Origin: Clavelina lepadiformis
Lineage: Eukaryota; Chordata; Ascidiacea; Aplousobranchia; Clavelinidae
Assembly: GCF_947623445.1 (NCBI RefSeq)
Contig: NC_135242.1
Span: forward strand, 16,244,001-16,308,000
Direction: 5' to 3'
DNA: 64,000 bases
Part shown: positions 11,291-24,800 of the stretch, in pieces
Numbering within the stretch: position 1 is the first letter of the stretch
How the letters are laid out: every line of letters starts with the position of its first letter
Notes under the pieces: model-generated
What the model saw: the letters and a program-made list of their open reading frames with translations, nothing else
Databases searched by the model: none
Told to the model about the DNA's origin: nothing
Position numbers and translations under genes: made by a program

Positions 11291-12960
11291 TTTTCAACAA
11301 ACGAATTGCTTGAAGCGGAGCCATTAAACGTTTATTTTGCAATTTTCCAGACGAGCCTTCACTCAATCTGATTTCTTTATGTGCTTCCTACTTTCAGAGA
11401 TGTTTTTGAATGTGCATTTACATCCTGTGATTGTTTGATCCAGGATGAGTTACTAACCCAAGTTTCTCTTAAGCTCTCAGAGGAAAGCTTTCTTTTGTGT
11501 GTATTTTTGGACGTCGAAAAAGAAAGAAAGGCTTGAAAGGAATCGGACGAAGACACTGAAGAAAACTGAGAAGCTCGTGTCAGATTTGTTTTTGCCGCAT
11601 TAGCAAAAGTGTCAGAGAAATTATCAGAAAAAAGACGAAAAAAGTTGGTGCTTCTTTTCTTCTACGTTTGGCGAAGAATGACATGAAGCTGCAAAATTTA
11701 CCTCAGATTTTCCTTCTTTTAATGTGGAGTGAATTGGTGAAAGTGCATCAGGAAAAACTTCTTTAATTGAATACATGTTCAACTAAATCAGGATATTTTA
11801 GCAAGAAAACATATGCGATGATCTGCAAATGGAACAATCATGCTGGTCAATTTCCCCACATTTCAAAGTGTGCTATGACGTCATTCTGTGTGTCCGGGTG
11901 TAGGCCTACTTGGCATAGGCCTACTCTGCATACAACAATAACAAAGAAGTGTGACAACGTTTGATCCGTATTTAAATTCATGGTAAAGTAACAGAAAATC
12001 AGTTGATTTAATTGCGTTTAACTGAAGTTGATATTACTTATGATAAGCTGTGAACGTACGGTCACCCGCGTCTGATCCGGTGCTACAATTATTTTCGTGC
12101 TCGCAATTCTACGCACAAGCGCAGTAGAAGTTAAGAGGGGAGTAGATCTACCTGCAACCCGAGCAGAGATTTTTCACGCGAAGCAAATTCGAGAGAGCAA
12201 AAAGTGTAAACAGTTGTCAAACACGCAGTTCTTACAGTTTTTATCTACATTTGTTAAACTTATAATTTCATTAAGGTAGTCTTCTCTGAATCTTTTGTTG
12301 TTAATAAACTCTATTTCTTATCTGGCATACCTCTTGGGCAAACTAAAAACATTATATTTCTGGAAGACGTTCAGTGTAACTTCTGATTGCAAGCTTACAA
12401 CACAGACCTCACTGAGGGGCCGAAGTATTACATACTACCGGTTTTCCTCCAGTATTCCTTTAGCTCGAATCGGGGACTTCTTAAACAAATTATTACAACT
12501 GTATGGAGACCACAGCAAATAAATAAAAAGGGTAACAAACGAAAGTAAAAACGTTACTGGAAATGAAGATACAGCATTTGCCATGCTAGATCGACCGAAC
12601 ACGCACATATTACCTGTTTTAAAAAAACGGTGACTACGTTTTGAAGCAAACATGTACAAAATACGTAACGCAATTTTGCTGTTTTTCTATAGCGAACACA
12701 TCGTAATATTTGCACATTTTAACAGATTTTTCAATCTATCTGGTTCAATTAGTTCATTATTGTAAACTTGCTCTGCACAATGGCCATGTTGCGAGTATTT
12801 TAGAGCTACAATTTTTAGTGTTGTTTGCTTTTGGTCGAGTTTTCTATCTTGCTAATTATTTTCATTGTAAACGTCAGTTATGTGTTCAACTGCAAAAAAT
12901 TTGATTTTAAAAGGGGAGTTAACATTTGGCAAGTGGTCCCTGTTTGGGACGACATCAGAA
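11291..12960. other. Intergenic, no supported gene
   Basis: The sequence is low in coding signal. Open frames of 60-75 codons on both strands show no recognisable motif. Two TAGGCCTA octamers occur at 11901-11908 and 11916-11923. Nothing else stands out. Confidence 0.35.
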
Positions 12961-12984
12961 TCAACTCGTTCACAAGCAACTAAC

Positions 12985-13049
12985 TCGTCCAAGCGATCCA
13001 GATCCAAGTGGTCCAAGCAATACAAGTGATCTTAGCGGTCCAAGCGAAC
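12985..13049. repeat. Degenerate ~10-bp tandem repeat, unit GTCCAAGCGA
   Basis: Six or so units of 9-11 bp related to GTCCAAGCGA (variants ATCCAAGTG, GTCCAAGCAA, ATACAAGTGA, GTCCAAGCG) occur in tandem. The array is short and diverged. It shares its ~10-bp period, though not its sequence, with the minisatellite at 9,078-9,210. Confidence 0.6.
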
Positions 13050-13547
13050 CTGTATATTTTGGAGGCCGGCTGGCCGGGTCGTAACCAAAAGAGCAGATGC
13101 TGCAGCCTGCTGTTTTGCTGTATCACGCTGCTTTTGCTTTCTGCTTAGTGACTGACAGGTCACCAATTGCAAGGCGCTGCTCAAAATACCAATCTGTAAT
13201 TGGTGATGTCACCATAAAACTTTAACATGTACTCAGTTAAAACTGCAATTGCGAGTTTGAGTCAGAGGGATTAATTTTAAATTAATTTAGACTTTGAAAA
13301 AAATTATCATTTTAGTTGTAAAATAACGTTTATTTCCATTGGCAGCCTAGCTTATTAATATAATCTCGGAAGTGATAGTTTGGGTCAGAGGGAATCGGGG
13401 ATTAGGTTACTTTTAGCTTTTAAAATTCAATCAATCATTTTATTTTTCGTCAAATTAAGCGAAAATTAAGCGAAAATTAAGCAGACGAGTAGATGGTGTG
13501 TTCAAGCAACTGAAGAATAAAAATTGCTTCAACTCTGTACATCAGTG

Positions 13548-13582
13548 GATGGGAAAAATTCCCATCCCGGGCAAGAGCCCGG
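13548..13582. other. Two adjacent perfect hairpins
   Basis: GATGGGAA-AAA-TTCCCATC (13548-13566) is followed immediately by CCGGGC-AAGA-GCCCGG (13567-13582). Both stems are perfect, with 3- and 4-nt loops. The locus is intergenic and no ORF uses it. The function is unknown. Confidence 0.6.
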
Positions 13583-14385
13583 TTTCTGATGGCCATAGCA
13601 CTAAGAAAAAGCCTTGATGATTAGCCCGAGTTTGTACAGCATGAATGCACAACAATGGTAATCTTTGGAAGATGTGATGACAATACTGCTCGTTGCAAGA
13701 TGGAATCTTCTCTGTTACATCGACAGTGATATACGGAAAAAGATGCCAATGCTATCCAATAGATAGTAGTGCTGACCCCTCTTGATCCAAAGCTTAAGGC
13801 TTAGTGGCGCTATGGTGGTGACTCTTCCATCCAGTAACCGGTTCCAGTCTTTTATCTTTAAAATATATAAAAGCGATCTGCAGTGATTGCAGTAAATATC
13901 CGAAATTGTGGAATTTGGTGTTGAAAACTTACAAGTTACTTAATAAGTAAACAGATAGACATATAATTTTCTTAGCTCGATTCGAAATTTTCCAATACCA
14001 TCGTCTTATCAAAGTGCTTTATCAAAAGGTACTTGTCGTGCGCAAGTTGGATGCTTACTGCTTATGTCTACAATTTGACAACAAAAAATTTGGTTGCATG
14101 TGGTTGAGAAAAGCTTTAATTATTTTGAAGTTAAAAAAAAGATACAGCAAGTGAATGTGTATTAAAAATTCAGTGAAACCTCGTGAATAAGATTGCAGTT
14201 GCAGTATTACTAAATGTTGCCTTCACTCAATAACAGAATGTGACTTAAAGCCAGAAAACATCCATTAGTGGAATACAATTGAAAATATATACATTATGTA
14301 GAGAAGAACAAGTGTATAGTGCAACAAAACATATGAAAGTGCTTGATGCTGGAGTGCAGATTTACACAGTGGATAATTACAATTG

Positions 14386-14817
14386 TCACATAGTGTCATA
14401 GAAGTTTGATGATGAAGCAAAATAACTTTTTAACGTTTTATAAAAAATTGTCTTATTTTCAAAAAGTTTAAAATCATTAGGCAGAGAATTCCAAATTTTT
14501 GGTCCCATATATCGAATAGTTTGTTGGGTTAAGGATTTACTGTAGAAGGGAAGGCAAAAATTGTTTTGATTTCTTAGCGAATTGACATATCTCCATGAAT
14601 TTATTTGGAAAAAATCTAAAAATAATGCAGGAAGCAATTGATGCTTGGCTTTGAACATGGTGGTGCATATTTCACTTTCAAATAAGCTATTTATTGATAG
14701 AACATTGCAGTCCTTCAAGGGATTTGAATAAATTTTGGTTTTATAATCACATATTAGCTCGGCATACTTGTTACATATTTTCTGAATATGTTTCAAATTT
14801 AGCCTATACTTTGGCAA
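14386..14817 (-). mobile_element. LINE (non-LTR retrotransposon) reverse transcriptase C-terminal fragment
   Basis: The 143-codon frame ends with RYMGPKIWNSLPNDFKLF followed by a KTLKSYF segment. This matches the conserved 'R-x-x-GPKIWNSLP...F...LK-Y' tail that follows the reverse transcriptase domain in jockey/CR1/L2-type LINEs. Upstream residues (MFKAKHQLLPALFLDFF) fit the 'thumb' region. The catalytic palm and the endonuclease are absent, so this is a 5'-truncated relic, as is usual for LINEs. Clade not determined. Confidence 0.7.
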
Positions 14818-15383
14818 AATTAGTGCCCACGTTACGTTTTAAGATGAAAATTGAGCATACATTTTAATTCACAGACTAGGCCGTTTACCTGGGTAATAAA
14901 ATATCAATTTGCATAAACGTCAGCTGGAAAAAAGATGCTACCTTACATGAAATGTATATATACTGTAGATTAGTCCGTAGGCTGTACATGAAGCTTATTT
15001 GTGTCTAGTATACAAGTGCACAACCACAGGATATTTAGTATACAAGTGCACACTTTGTATACTAGACCCCAGCTACTCAAATTGTGACGTTATCTCACTC
15101 ATCTGGTTATGCACTTATATACTAAACCCCCTTATTTTAATGTATGTAAAGTTTATGCATACATATGTATGGCACTTATCGTATGATAAATTGTAGATTT
15201 AAACATTTCTTGTTAGATTGCAAAATGGGTAGGAATCTTGATTTGGTTAATAAAATAAATCTGGTGTTTTATATTTCGGAAACCTTCACCTGGAAAGTGA
15301 AGTGCTTTGGAACGTATTAATACTAACTATATTAGTCAAATATTGGTTAGATTTAACCATTTTTAAAGCAAAATCATAGAATT
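14818..15383. other. HBS1L upstream region with repeated GTATAC motifs
   Basis: Between 14,995 and 15,135 a segment like 'CTAGTATACAAGTGCACA' occurs twice directly and then twice inverted (TTTGTATACTAGACCCC, TTATATACTAAACCCC), giving several possible stem-loops 250-390 bp upstream of the HBS1L start codon. I found no TATA box or initiator that I would call with confidence. Confidence 0.4.
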
Positions 15384-18300
15384 ATGTCTCGGCACCGCAA
15401 TGTACGAAATGCAAAAAATTATGACTATGATGATGATTATGACATATATGGACATTCTTATGATGATGACTATTGTGTGTCACCTGGGACATTGCAGCAA
15501 TATTCATACTCTCGCTCTAGTGGGCGAGGTGTTCAGTTTGGTTCGTACATGCCATCAGAAGATACTGTAGAAGAGGAAGTTGGTGAAGAAGAGAAAAGTT
15601 ATCATCGAAAAGAATATCAGGAGGACACAATGGTGAACCACCATAAAAGTGTCATCGGTACACGTGCCATTGAGAAATTAAATGGTTGCTTAGAATTAAT
15701 GAGGAATGTTGTTGGAGAAAATTATGCTGAATCAGAAATGAAAGACGCAGCAATTAATTGCAACTTCGATTGTGAACAAGCAATCAATTATCTTTTGAAC
15801 TCAGCTCATAGAGCTCATACTTTTTCAAACGATGATTCATCGTCAAATCAAAGTCATGTAACAACAACTACCTCGTCAACATGCAAATTGATGTCAGATG
15901 CAGTACCCATGCCACAGCGGACACACAGACGTGGACGAAGGTCAAAGCAGGTATATTAAACCCTAGAATCAAATTTCTATATATATAATTATCTTTTTCA
16001 CTTTCCTTGTTGTGGCAACAAGGAGAAAAATGAATAAAATTATCACTTATCTGTAAAGATTTCCAACAACTTGTCACAAGCACTCCCTAGCTTACGAACA
16101 AATTCTAAACTTCATATAAATAAACTGTATACAGTATATTCTGTTCCAAATGACTATAGTTTCTACAGGCTGTTGTAAATCGATAGTTCTTATGTGGGAT
16201 GTGTAAAATTGTTCATTCGGTGTGGAAAACTGTATACCAGACATTCACGTTTTCTGCATAGGCCTACTCGTTTATTTAGCTCATTCGAAAGACATTTAAA
16301 CACAAAATGTTCATGTCTGATTTTACGGTTCATTGATGATGACCTTGAAGCAGCACAAATTTCATTGTCCAATAATAGGCCTGAAAAAGATGGCCATGTT
16401 ATGTTTTTATTACATGTTTGTGTTGCTTCATTAGATGTGCACATAAAAACTGATCACTATTTAAATACATCGCATTTGCCAATGTTTGCAAGTGCAGAGC
16501 ATGTTGTCCATATCTCTAATTTTAGGGTATTGGCAGGGCTATTTTTATTTTGACGTATAAAAATTTTCTTTGATTTTACTTCTATTAAATTTTGACATTT
16601 TTGAACCTAACAAAATTAATTTGTTTGCGAATTATGTGGTAAATGTGAAATTAGGAGTATTATAATTTGTTCATAAATTGTTTAAATTGAGTAAAAAATT
16701 AACAAAAGGACATTTGTGGTAAAAGTTATTGTAATCCAAGTGGGCATTGTGACAGTTTTTCTTCCTTCACATGCTGATATGATTCAGTTAGGATGCTTTC
16801 CTTCCACATGCATTTACAAGCAAAATTGCTTTTTATTCACTTGCATAAAAATGTTATGAAAATTGAAAATGTTGATAAGGTTTGACTTCATTTTGACCTG
16901 TTAAATTCCAGAGAATGCATCCTGAGCAGCTAAAAACAATGTCACTATCTAATTTCTGGTAGAAAAGTTCCGTTGCAAACATTTGACTTTGTTAACTTCT
17001 GTGGGCCCTGGATATTGGGTGTTCATAAGTCGGGTAGTGCTTGTATACATACATGCACTACACTACCCGTAATATAACGTAATGGCCTAACAAAGGTTCT
17101 GTTTTTATACATATAGTTTGGATTACTTAGAATTTGTCTTTCTCATAATTATATTTTAGGGTGATACCAGCACTACTCTTGATACCATATCAAAGCCTAA
17201 AACTGATCCTGTTGATTTGGTTATTACAAAAATGACCAAAGCTGCAAACACTTCACTGGCACCTGCGAAAACTGGATTTTGCATTACTGGCTCACCAGAT
17301 TCCAGCAATTCAGCATGTCAATTAGCGGTACATAATGTACAAAATGGCACTGTGTTGACAATTGATAGTTCTATGAACAAAGACAAGCAACTGGAAAAAG
17401 CGAAATGCAATCTAAGTTCAAAATCAGATTTGGTTTCAACACCAAAACGCAGAGTAGATGGTAATGAAAGTGCACCATCAACTCCTGGAAAACAAGTCAA
17501 GAATTTAATTAACTATACGGTAAGGTTCACATTTAAATTTTTACATATGTTTCACGGCATTTTGATAGACTCCTAGACGTTGTTTTGTTACATTGTGCAC
17601 AGGAGGAATATTCTAAAAGAATGAAAGATGAAAAGCAGCAGATAAGTATGGTTGTAATAGGTCACGTTGATGCAGGAAAGTCGACTATGATGGGCCATTT
17701 GCTTTTTCAAAAGGGGGTTATTTCAAAACGTCTTATCCACAAATATGAACAGGTATAAATGCATTTTAATGCATAATCATTATTGTTATTATTATGAACA
17801 TCTATGCAGTTCAAAAGTTAGGTTGTAGTGAATCCTTTAAAGATATTATATGCAAATAGTCTGTTAATAGTTGTTGGAGTGTGACCAAAGGCTTGATGGT
17901 ATGTTTGACATTCGTCACATATCTTGTGATTTATTAGCAATAAAATAACAAGTAAAGTAAATGTTTATTTTTGTGCTAATAAACGGATATTGTAGGAATC
18001 TCGTAAACAAGGAAAAGCATCATTTGCTTATGCTTGGGTCTTGGATGAAACTGGGGAAGAAAGAGCACGTGGTGTTACGATGGATGTTGCTCATAATTAT
18101 TTTGAAACAAGCAACCGAATTGTTACTTTAATGGATGCTCCAGGACATAGAGATTTTATACCCAACATGATATCAGGTTTAAACAAAGCATGGTTAAATA
18201 GTTTTTTGTTTGATACAAACTATTAACTTTAATGCATGCCGATAGTAAATCATTTTGAACATAGTGGAAGCCAGTTAACTAAAATCTGAACGAACTCTTT

Positions 18301-20181
18301 AATTTACTTGGGTTATTCAAAGTTGATCGATTACATAACAATGAATGTTATCAGAATTCTATAAGTTACCATGAATTATGCAAAATTTTAAGGTAACTAG
18401 CTTTCGCTAATTCACCGCATGCAAAATGGGCAAGTGTTTTGACATAATACTTACAATATTTTTTGTTATGTTGTTTTACAATGATTGCTCGCTTCAGGTG
18501 CGTCACAAGCAGATGTTGCTGTGCTTGTAGTTGGAGCAAGCACAAATGAATTTGAGGCTGGTTTTGGAATTGGAGGTCAGACACGTGAACATGCGCTACT
18601 TGTGCGGTCACTTGGTGTGGTGCAACTTGCTGTTGCTGTTAACAAGCTTGATACAGTTGACTGGTCTAAGAAAAGGTACTGACTACTGAAGCATATTTAC
18701 TGATTTTATATTTGTGTTCACTACATCTTGATAATCCTGATGAAATATTTTGAAGATGTTATTATTACATGAATGTCTGAGCAGATTTGATGAAATAGTT
18801 GAAAAGCTTAAGCAGTTTTTAAAACAAGCTGGTTTTCGTGAAAGCGATGTCACGTATGTGCCTGTAAGTGGACTGTTGGGTGAAAATCTTGCTGAACAAG
18901 CCAAAAATGCAACATTGTGCTCTTGGTATAAAGGACCTTGTTTGTTGGAGGTACCCGGCATGGAAAACATTTGTGTTAACTCTGCAGTTAATGACCAAAA
19001 TAATGTTTGTAGTTTGTGAAAGAAAAGTGCAACCAATCCTTATTGGTCTATATACTCATATTTGCATTTTTTGCAATAGGTCATAGATAGATTTCGTCCT
19101 CCTACTCGTCCTGTGGACTATGCACTTCGATTCTGTGTTAATGATGTTTATCGTGGTCAAGGAAGTGGAATATATATTTCGGGAAAAATCGAATCTGGTG
19201 GTGTCTGCCCTGGAACAAAAGTATGCTTACATTTTCTACAATTCAAGTTTGTTAACCATTTAATTACAGAGTTATCTGGGGCTCAATAATTAATTTTACT
19301 TGCCACATAGTATTTTTACCTTGACCGGTCAGATTAACTTTCATTAAAGAAGAGTTGGCTTAACGAACTTTAAATCTATTGCATGAAATTTTTTCTTTCC
19401 AGGTTTATCCTAGATAAAGCATTTAAAAACTTTGAGTTTTGTTAAAAACTCAATTGACATATCTTGTAGGTTGAAGTAATGCCTGCCAGTGAACGTGGCT
19501 TAGTTAAAGGAGTAGAAGTTGGCGACGAGCGAAATAGAAGCAATTTTGCTCTTGCTGGTGAGCACGCGACGCTTATTTTAACTGGTATCGATGCAATGAA
19601 AGTTACCAACGGAAGTGTTATATGTGATGCTGACAATCCCATTCGTGCAGTCACACGCTTACAAGCCAGGTACCAATGGCATTTCTGATTGTGCAAGAGA
19701 AGTTAAATATGCCTTAAAATTAGAATTTGTGTTTTGAAGGATTGTAGTTTTTAATATTGAAGTTCCCATCACTCGTGGATTTCCTGTAGAACTGCATTAT
19801 AAAGCAGTGTCTGAGCCTGCTGTAATTCGAAGAATTCACTCTCAACTTCACAAAAGCACAGGAGAGGTTATAGCTAAGAAACCCAAAGTTTTATTAAAGG
19901 TGAGCTTAGCAATGTATTTTATCAATATATTGCTGTGTAACTCACTAACCAGATAAAAAAATATTCTGTTGTTGGAGTGGGCTATATTTAAGGCAGATTT
20001 TTTGGAGTATTAAAAATAATTTTTGTGCTTTTAAATGAAGGGTCATAATGCACTGGTAGAAGTGGAAGTGACAAGGCCAGTATGCTTAGAGGAATATGCA
20101 GCTTTGAAGGAACTTGGACGTTTTACGCTAAGATATGGTGGATCCACCATAGCTGCATGTGTTGTCATGAAATTGTTGTAA
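15384..20181 (+). CDS. HBS1L: HBS1L, ribosome-rescue translational GTPase, 10 exons
   Basis: HBS1L with Pelota recognises stalled ribosomes in No-Go and non-stop decay. It belongs to the eRF3/EF1A GTPase family. Exons: 15384-15950, 17160-17519, 17603-17752, 17996-18176, 18498-18675, 18785-18950, 19080-19220, 19470-19669, 19740-19899, 20041-20181; 748 codons, 747 aa (human 684). The N-terminus MSRHRNVRN...[21 protein letters not shown] is the HBS1_N signature. A variable linker is followed by the GTPase: G1 GHVDAGKST (about 329-337), the RARGVTMD switch I region (about 382-389), G3 DAPGH (406-410), G4 NKLD (468-471). Domains II and III follow ([43 protein letters not shown]). The extra length is mainly linker. 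The end MKLL differs from the human TEIKE tail. Very sure. Confidence 0.98.
15951..17159 (+). other. Intron 1 of HBS1L (1.2 kb)
   Basis: The donor is GTATAT and the acceptor TATATTTTAG. One TAGGCCTA octamer lies at 16259-16266, and a near-palindrome CGGGTAGTG...CACTACCCG lies at about 17033-17072. A 119-codon frame in this intron (16194-16553) has no recognisable similarity and is taken as chance. Confidence 0.5.
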
Positions 20182-21842
20182 TATTTTTATTGGTGAATTG
20201 AAAGCAATTACTTAGGTGTCAGCGCTTGCAGATAATTTTGCTGTCAAGGCTACTTTTGGAACGATTAGATTACCCCCAACATACTGAAATTAATGTTTCA
20301 ATATCTCGTTTGTTTTTTACCTGTTTATAGTGGTTTTCAACGTGAACTAACGTTTGGTCATTTCTTAAAATAAGAGAAATTTGGAACCTAACTTTTTAAT
20401 GCAAGTAGGCTGATTTTGCTTTGCATACCATATTGTTAACCAAGCTTCCATAGACTTTTCAATTCGTCTTTAGTAAGATTCACCTCTGAAATTAAAAATA
20501 TTGCATACTGCAATGTTTTATTTTTATTAGAAAATTTTCTAAACTGTGCAATACTTTTGTGCTAGGTGCTTGGATGGATAAAGCTTTACTGTGTTTCAAA
20601 TTCAGTTGACACTGAAGTAAATATCTGCCATGACTTGTATGGTTTCCATTCTGTGAACTCTTCTGTAACTTACCTTTTTATTGTTGAACAATTAATTAAT
20701 TATTAACAAAGATAAAATCTTAAATTTATTCCAATTTCCAGTTTAGATCATTTCTATTTGTTTGTGGTATTGCTTTGTGTTGCACCTGGCAAAAAGCTTA
20801 CAACCATGGTGGTAGTACACTCGCATGTCTAAAATATTGTATAAATTGGACCTATATATGTAAAACAAGGCAGGGCTGTTGGTTTGAAGTCGTATTGTTA
20901 TACCTATTTGCAGGTTTAATGGCAATACAAAAGTACTGTGTATAGTACTATCCAAAGTGTTCAGAATGTGGGACTGCGTGGTTTCACAACTCTCCTGAAG
21001 GACGTACAATCATTCACAAAACTCATGACTAGGTATTCAATTCTGTGCAGGAGAAAACGAAATAAGGTTTTGTCAGCAAAGGCATAAATAACATTTTCTG
21101 TATTTTCCATTAATGCAAGAAAATATGCCGTTGGCGTAACATTTTATTTTACAGTTCATAACGTTGAAATATCATGTTAAAAATGCAGCGAACCTACAGT
21201 TGCTGATATCATAACCCTTAATCACACTTCCATACTGATTCTATACAGTTGCTGATTCATTCTAGATTTACACGCTCCAATTACGCGATCAACTTGCTAA
21301 TTTATCATACCATATTCTTTAATTAGTGATTAAAATTGCTTAATAATATAGGCATGTATTCTTTGTTGTTGGAAGTTGCAACTATGATGACGTTAAGCAA
21401 GAGACACCTTTGCTGTAAATGGCTTGAATCATCATGTATTTGCGCTTGGCACGAATTCCTTGCACAGTAAACACTGAGTACTGATGAAATACACTCCAAC
21501 AGTTCAAAAATTTTTTTCTCAACATCAGTTCAATTTTTAGACCATAACTTCATCCCACTTCCACGTAAGCTGTAAATAAATTTGCTACAGTACATACAAT
21601 AAAACAGAGCAAAAGCTACAGCTATAAACTATACTGCATATGATTGTTTACTTGTACAACCAAACAGTAGTTTGTTGGGGTGGCCACGACAATATGCTCG
21701 TAGGCCAAATTGGTTGTGTTGCAATTAAACTTTTGCTTGTTTTAGAAAATAGGTCTAAATATCATTTGCTACCAAAAAATTGCTATAAAACTAATATGGA
21801 TACAAGTGAGCACAGTTCAATGAAATCACTTGAGATAATTCA
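20182..21842. other. Intergenic between convergent HBS1L and COPS7
   Basis: No gene is supported in this 1.7 kb. The stretch holds both 3' ends. Open frames up to 88 codons have no recognisable motif. Confidence 0.5.
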
Positions 21843-24800
21843 TTAAAGGCGAAAGACATAATTAACATGGTACCCTTTCACTTTTGACTTCTTTGGTTTA
21901 AATTCGAATCCGGCTGATGGTGCAGGGTGTTGGTTGCCAGCCGTACGCAAGTCGGATGCAACATCAAGGTCATGACCACTTGCTTTTTTGATAGTACTTT
22001 TTATATTTTCCACCTAATAAAAAACACATGTATTTCTCTGAGGAAATATCAGAACAATATCCAAAATATATGTTTGTTTTTTTTTAAATTCATTAAATTT
22101 TAGGGCTAAGTTGCTTAGTGTATTTGTATGCTTAATTTAACATGCTCAATCCTATTGCAATATTATTGTATTAAAATAAGGAAAAGGAACATAAAATAAG
22201 TACAAGGCAAATATAGGTATTTGCATAAACAGGGATAGCTGCTAGAGCTTGTATGGATTAACATGGCTGGCAATTACGCTAAGCCATTTTGGATTTATGT
22301 TCCGTCACAATAGAAATGAGTACACTATACAAAAAAGCACACATATTTTAATATAGTATCATACATCGCACAATATTGATTTGTCAGCGGGCAATGCAAA
22401 AAACTTATCCAGCGTGGTTTGGCCAAACGGCAAAGGTACTGCTGCATTTCTGCACTGTATCAATTGACATACATTAGCTTTTGAATCGATTGAGATTACG
22501 TTAAATTTTTTTCACAGAAATCATTCTGAAACAGATTAATAAAGTGAATTTCGGATTTATTAACCGGCTATTTTTCAATGCAAAAATTCCGTCCCAAAGC
22601 AAATTGGATTCAATACACGGATGGATTTATCAAGCGGATTCTACTGCATTATTAAAAATCAGGCAGGGAATGCTTACAAAAAGAAAAGTATGCATGGTAT
22701 AAGAAAGAAAAGAAACCATTATTTGATGCAGGTTTGCTAGTACCGGTACCTCATTATTTATTTGAGCTTTTTTTAAAATGTCCTCATTAAGAAAAGTGTT
22801 TGCACTTAACACTTGAGTTTCAATGCTCCGTAGCATAGTTTCACAGCTGGAACACCTAAGGATCAACATTAAAAAATAACGTCAATTGGAAACAACACGA
22901 CAGCATTTAAGAAACAGCTTATATTTTAGTATCAATTTTATAACAGCATACAAAGTATATTTATATTAGTTGTATACATAATGTTTTAAAACTGCAATTG
23001 TTTTAGTGTGAACATACCAGGAAGATAAAGTGTCCACAATGTAGTTAACATCATTTGGTGTCAAATCCCTTCCTATTGTCCAATCTACTTCGAGTCTTCA
23101 TGTAAAATGTCTTAGCTTAGCCCACATAGTAGTACATTAGGTGTCATCATTTAAGCACATTTTGCATAAACATTCATGTAATATATGAGTTATAAATATA
23201 CAGTAAAAATATACCTTGAGTTTTGTTGGTCTAATCTACCACGGATAATATCTGCATATATTGCAGAAATCAACAAATCCTCTAATTCACGTATATTCTT
23301 CAAGTTCAGTTGTTCCAATAATAACGTATAAGGAATGTACTGCATATTTAAATATATTTTAATGCAAATTTGCATGTATTACGAGTTTTTAGGAATGTAC
23401 ACTTTATTGCTTAAATCAGCGTGGTCCAACTACTTTTGACTTAAGGGCCACTTTACAAAAACGTGACAACTTGCGGGCCATTTCCAATAAAATGATAGTG
23501 AGTGCGTAATCGAAATTGTTAAACAATAGCAAATAGAAATTTATTGCAAATCTCTATCAGTGAGATTCCTGTGGTCGAGGTTTCTCTGATACTATCGTTT
23601 CTGCATCAATTCCAGTGTTAGTGGTAGCAAGTCGGAGACTATCTTCCAGTGTTTCGTCTATCAGTAACTAGTAGCCTACCTAGTAGAACGAGTTTGTTCA
23701 TTCACATCTATAATGCCCACTATTATGACGTAACAGACAAATGGATGATGCGATGCAATGATGCTGTCGCAATTATTGGATTATGCCAAATTTCTGACTG
23801 TTGCACAATAGCCAGTATTAGGGTTCCAATTTAAAAGATACATAACATGAAAACAGTGGAATATTTAAAGGAAACAAAAACGTCCGGAACACTAGGTACA
23901 TACCAGCCTTTAAGAAGCCCAGTTGTACTGATGAGACCTGATAGGTTGAAACAGTATAGGCCCTGCTGTCTACAACTTTGAATTAAATTTTTGACACTTT
24001 TTATCCAAATGCTATACTTGTTCTAATTGAAATAAATTAAATCAATACTGTGAAAGCTCGCGGGCCGCAAAAATTTTATCCGCGGGCCGCATGCGGTTGG
24101 ACCACGCTGGCTTAAATGATAAGATCTGTGTAGATAGCGGTGTATTTAGGATTGTGCTGAGGGAAGGCCAAAAGTTTTAAAAGTTGGGTGCAAAATTTTT
24201 ATGTTTTCCCACTTGTGCAAAATATACAAAATTTTTGGGTAAGTATGCCTTAAAACCCGTTTTATAACGCCTTGAAATGAAATGTTGTAAAATAGCTGCC
24301 AATTTATGATGTACACTTATGAAACGCATTGCACAACGATTTTGGGATGTCGTACACCCGCCTATTATATGTTTTCTTACAAGTTATAGCTAACAAGTAG
24401 ACAAAAAGTAATGTGATAGATGAAAATGAATAATGACGTAAAAAAGTTTTGGTTTGTGAGGGGGCCCATGGCCCAATCCCCCCCCCAAATATGCTAGTGT
24501 GTGTAGATTATGGTATTGCATCTAAAAGCATCCAAACCTTTATGTTGCTAACTGAATTGTTTGTAATTTTACAAAACTGACTAATTATTACTTGCATCAA
24601 AATAAAGCGTTTTTCACATACAAATGGAAACATGTTTTGCCTGCGGTGTCTTAGAAACCAATAACTTTAACATTTTTTCATCATAACATACCTTAGACTT
24701 TGCTGCCAGGCTGACAATTGTCAAACACTTGAGCTTTTTTGACATAGCATCTGAGAGTGGTGGGAGATCAGATGCATGAGCCGTATAATCTTGAAATATT

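Noticed and set aside
16194..16553. 119-codon frame in HBS1L intron 1 as an alternative exon or nested gene
   Set aside because: No family similarity, and the overlapping minus-strand frame is equally open, so it is likely chance.
21901..21930. GGTTTAAATTCGAATCCGG as a tRNA B-box
   Set aside because: It lies inside COPS7 exon 6 and encodes GFEFKPK on the minus strand.
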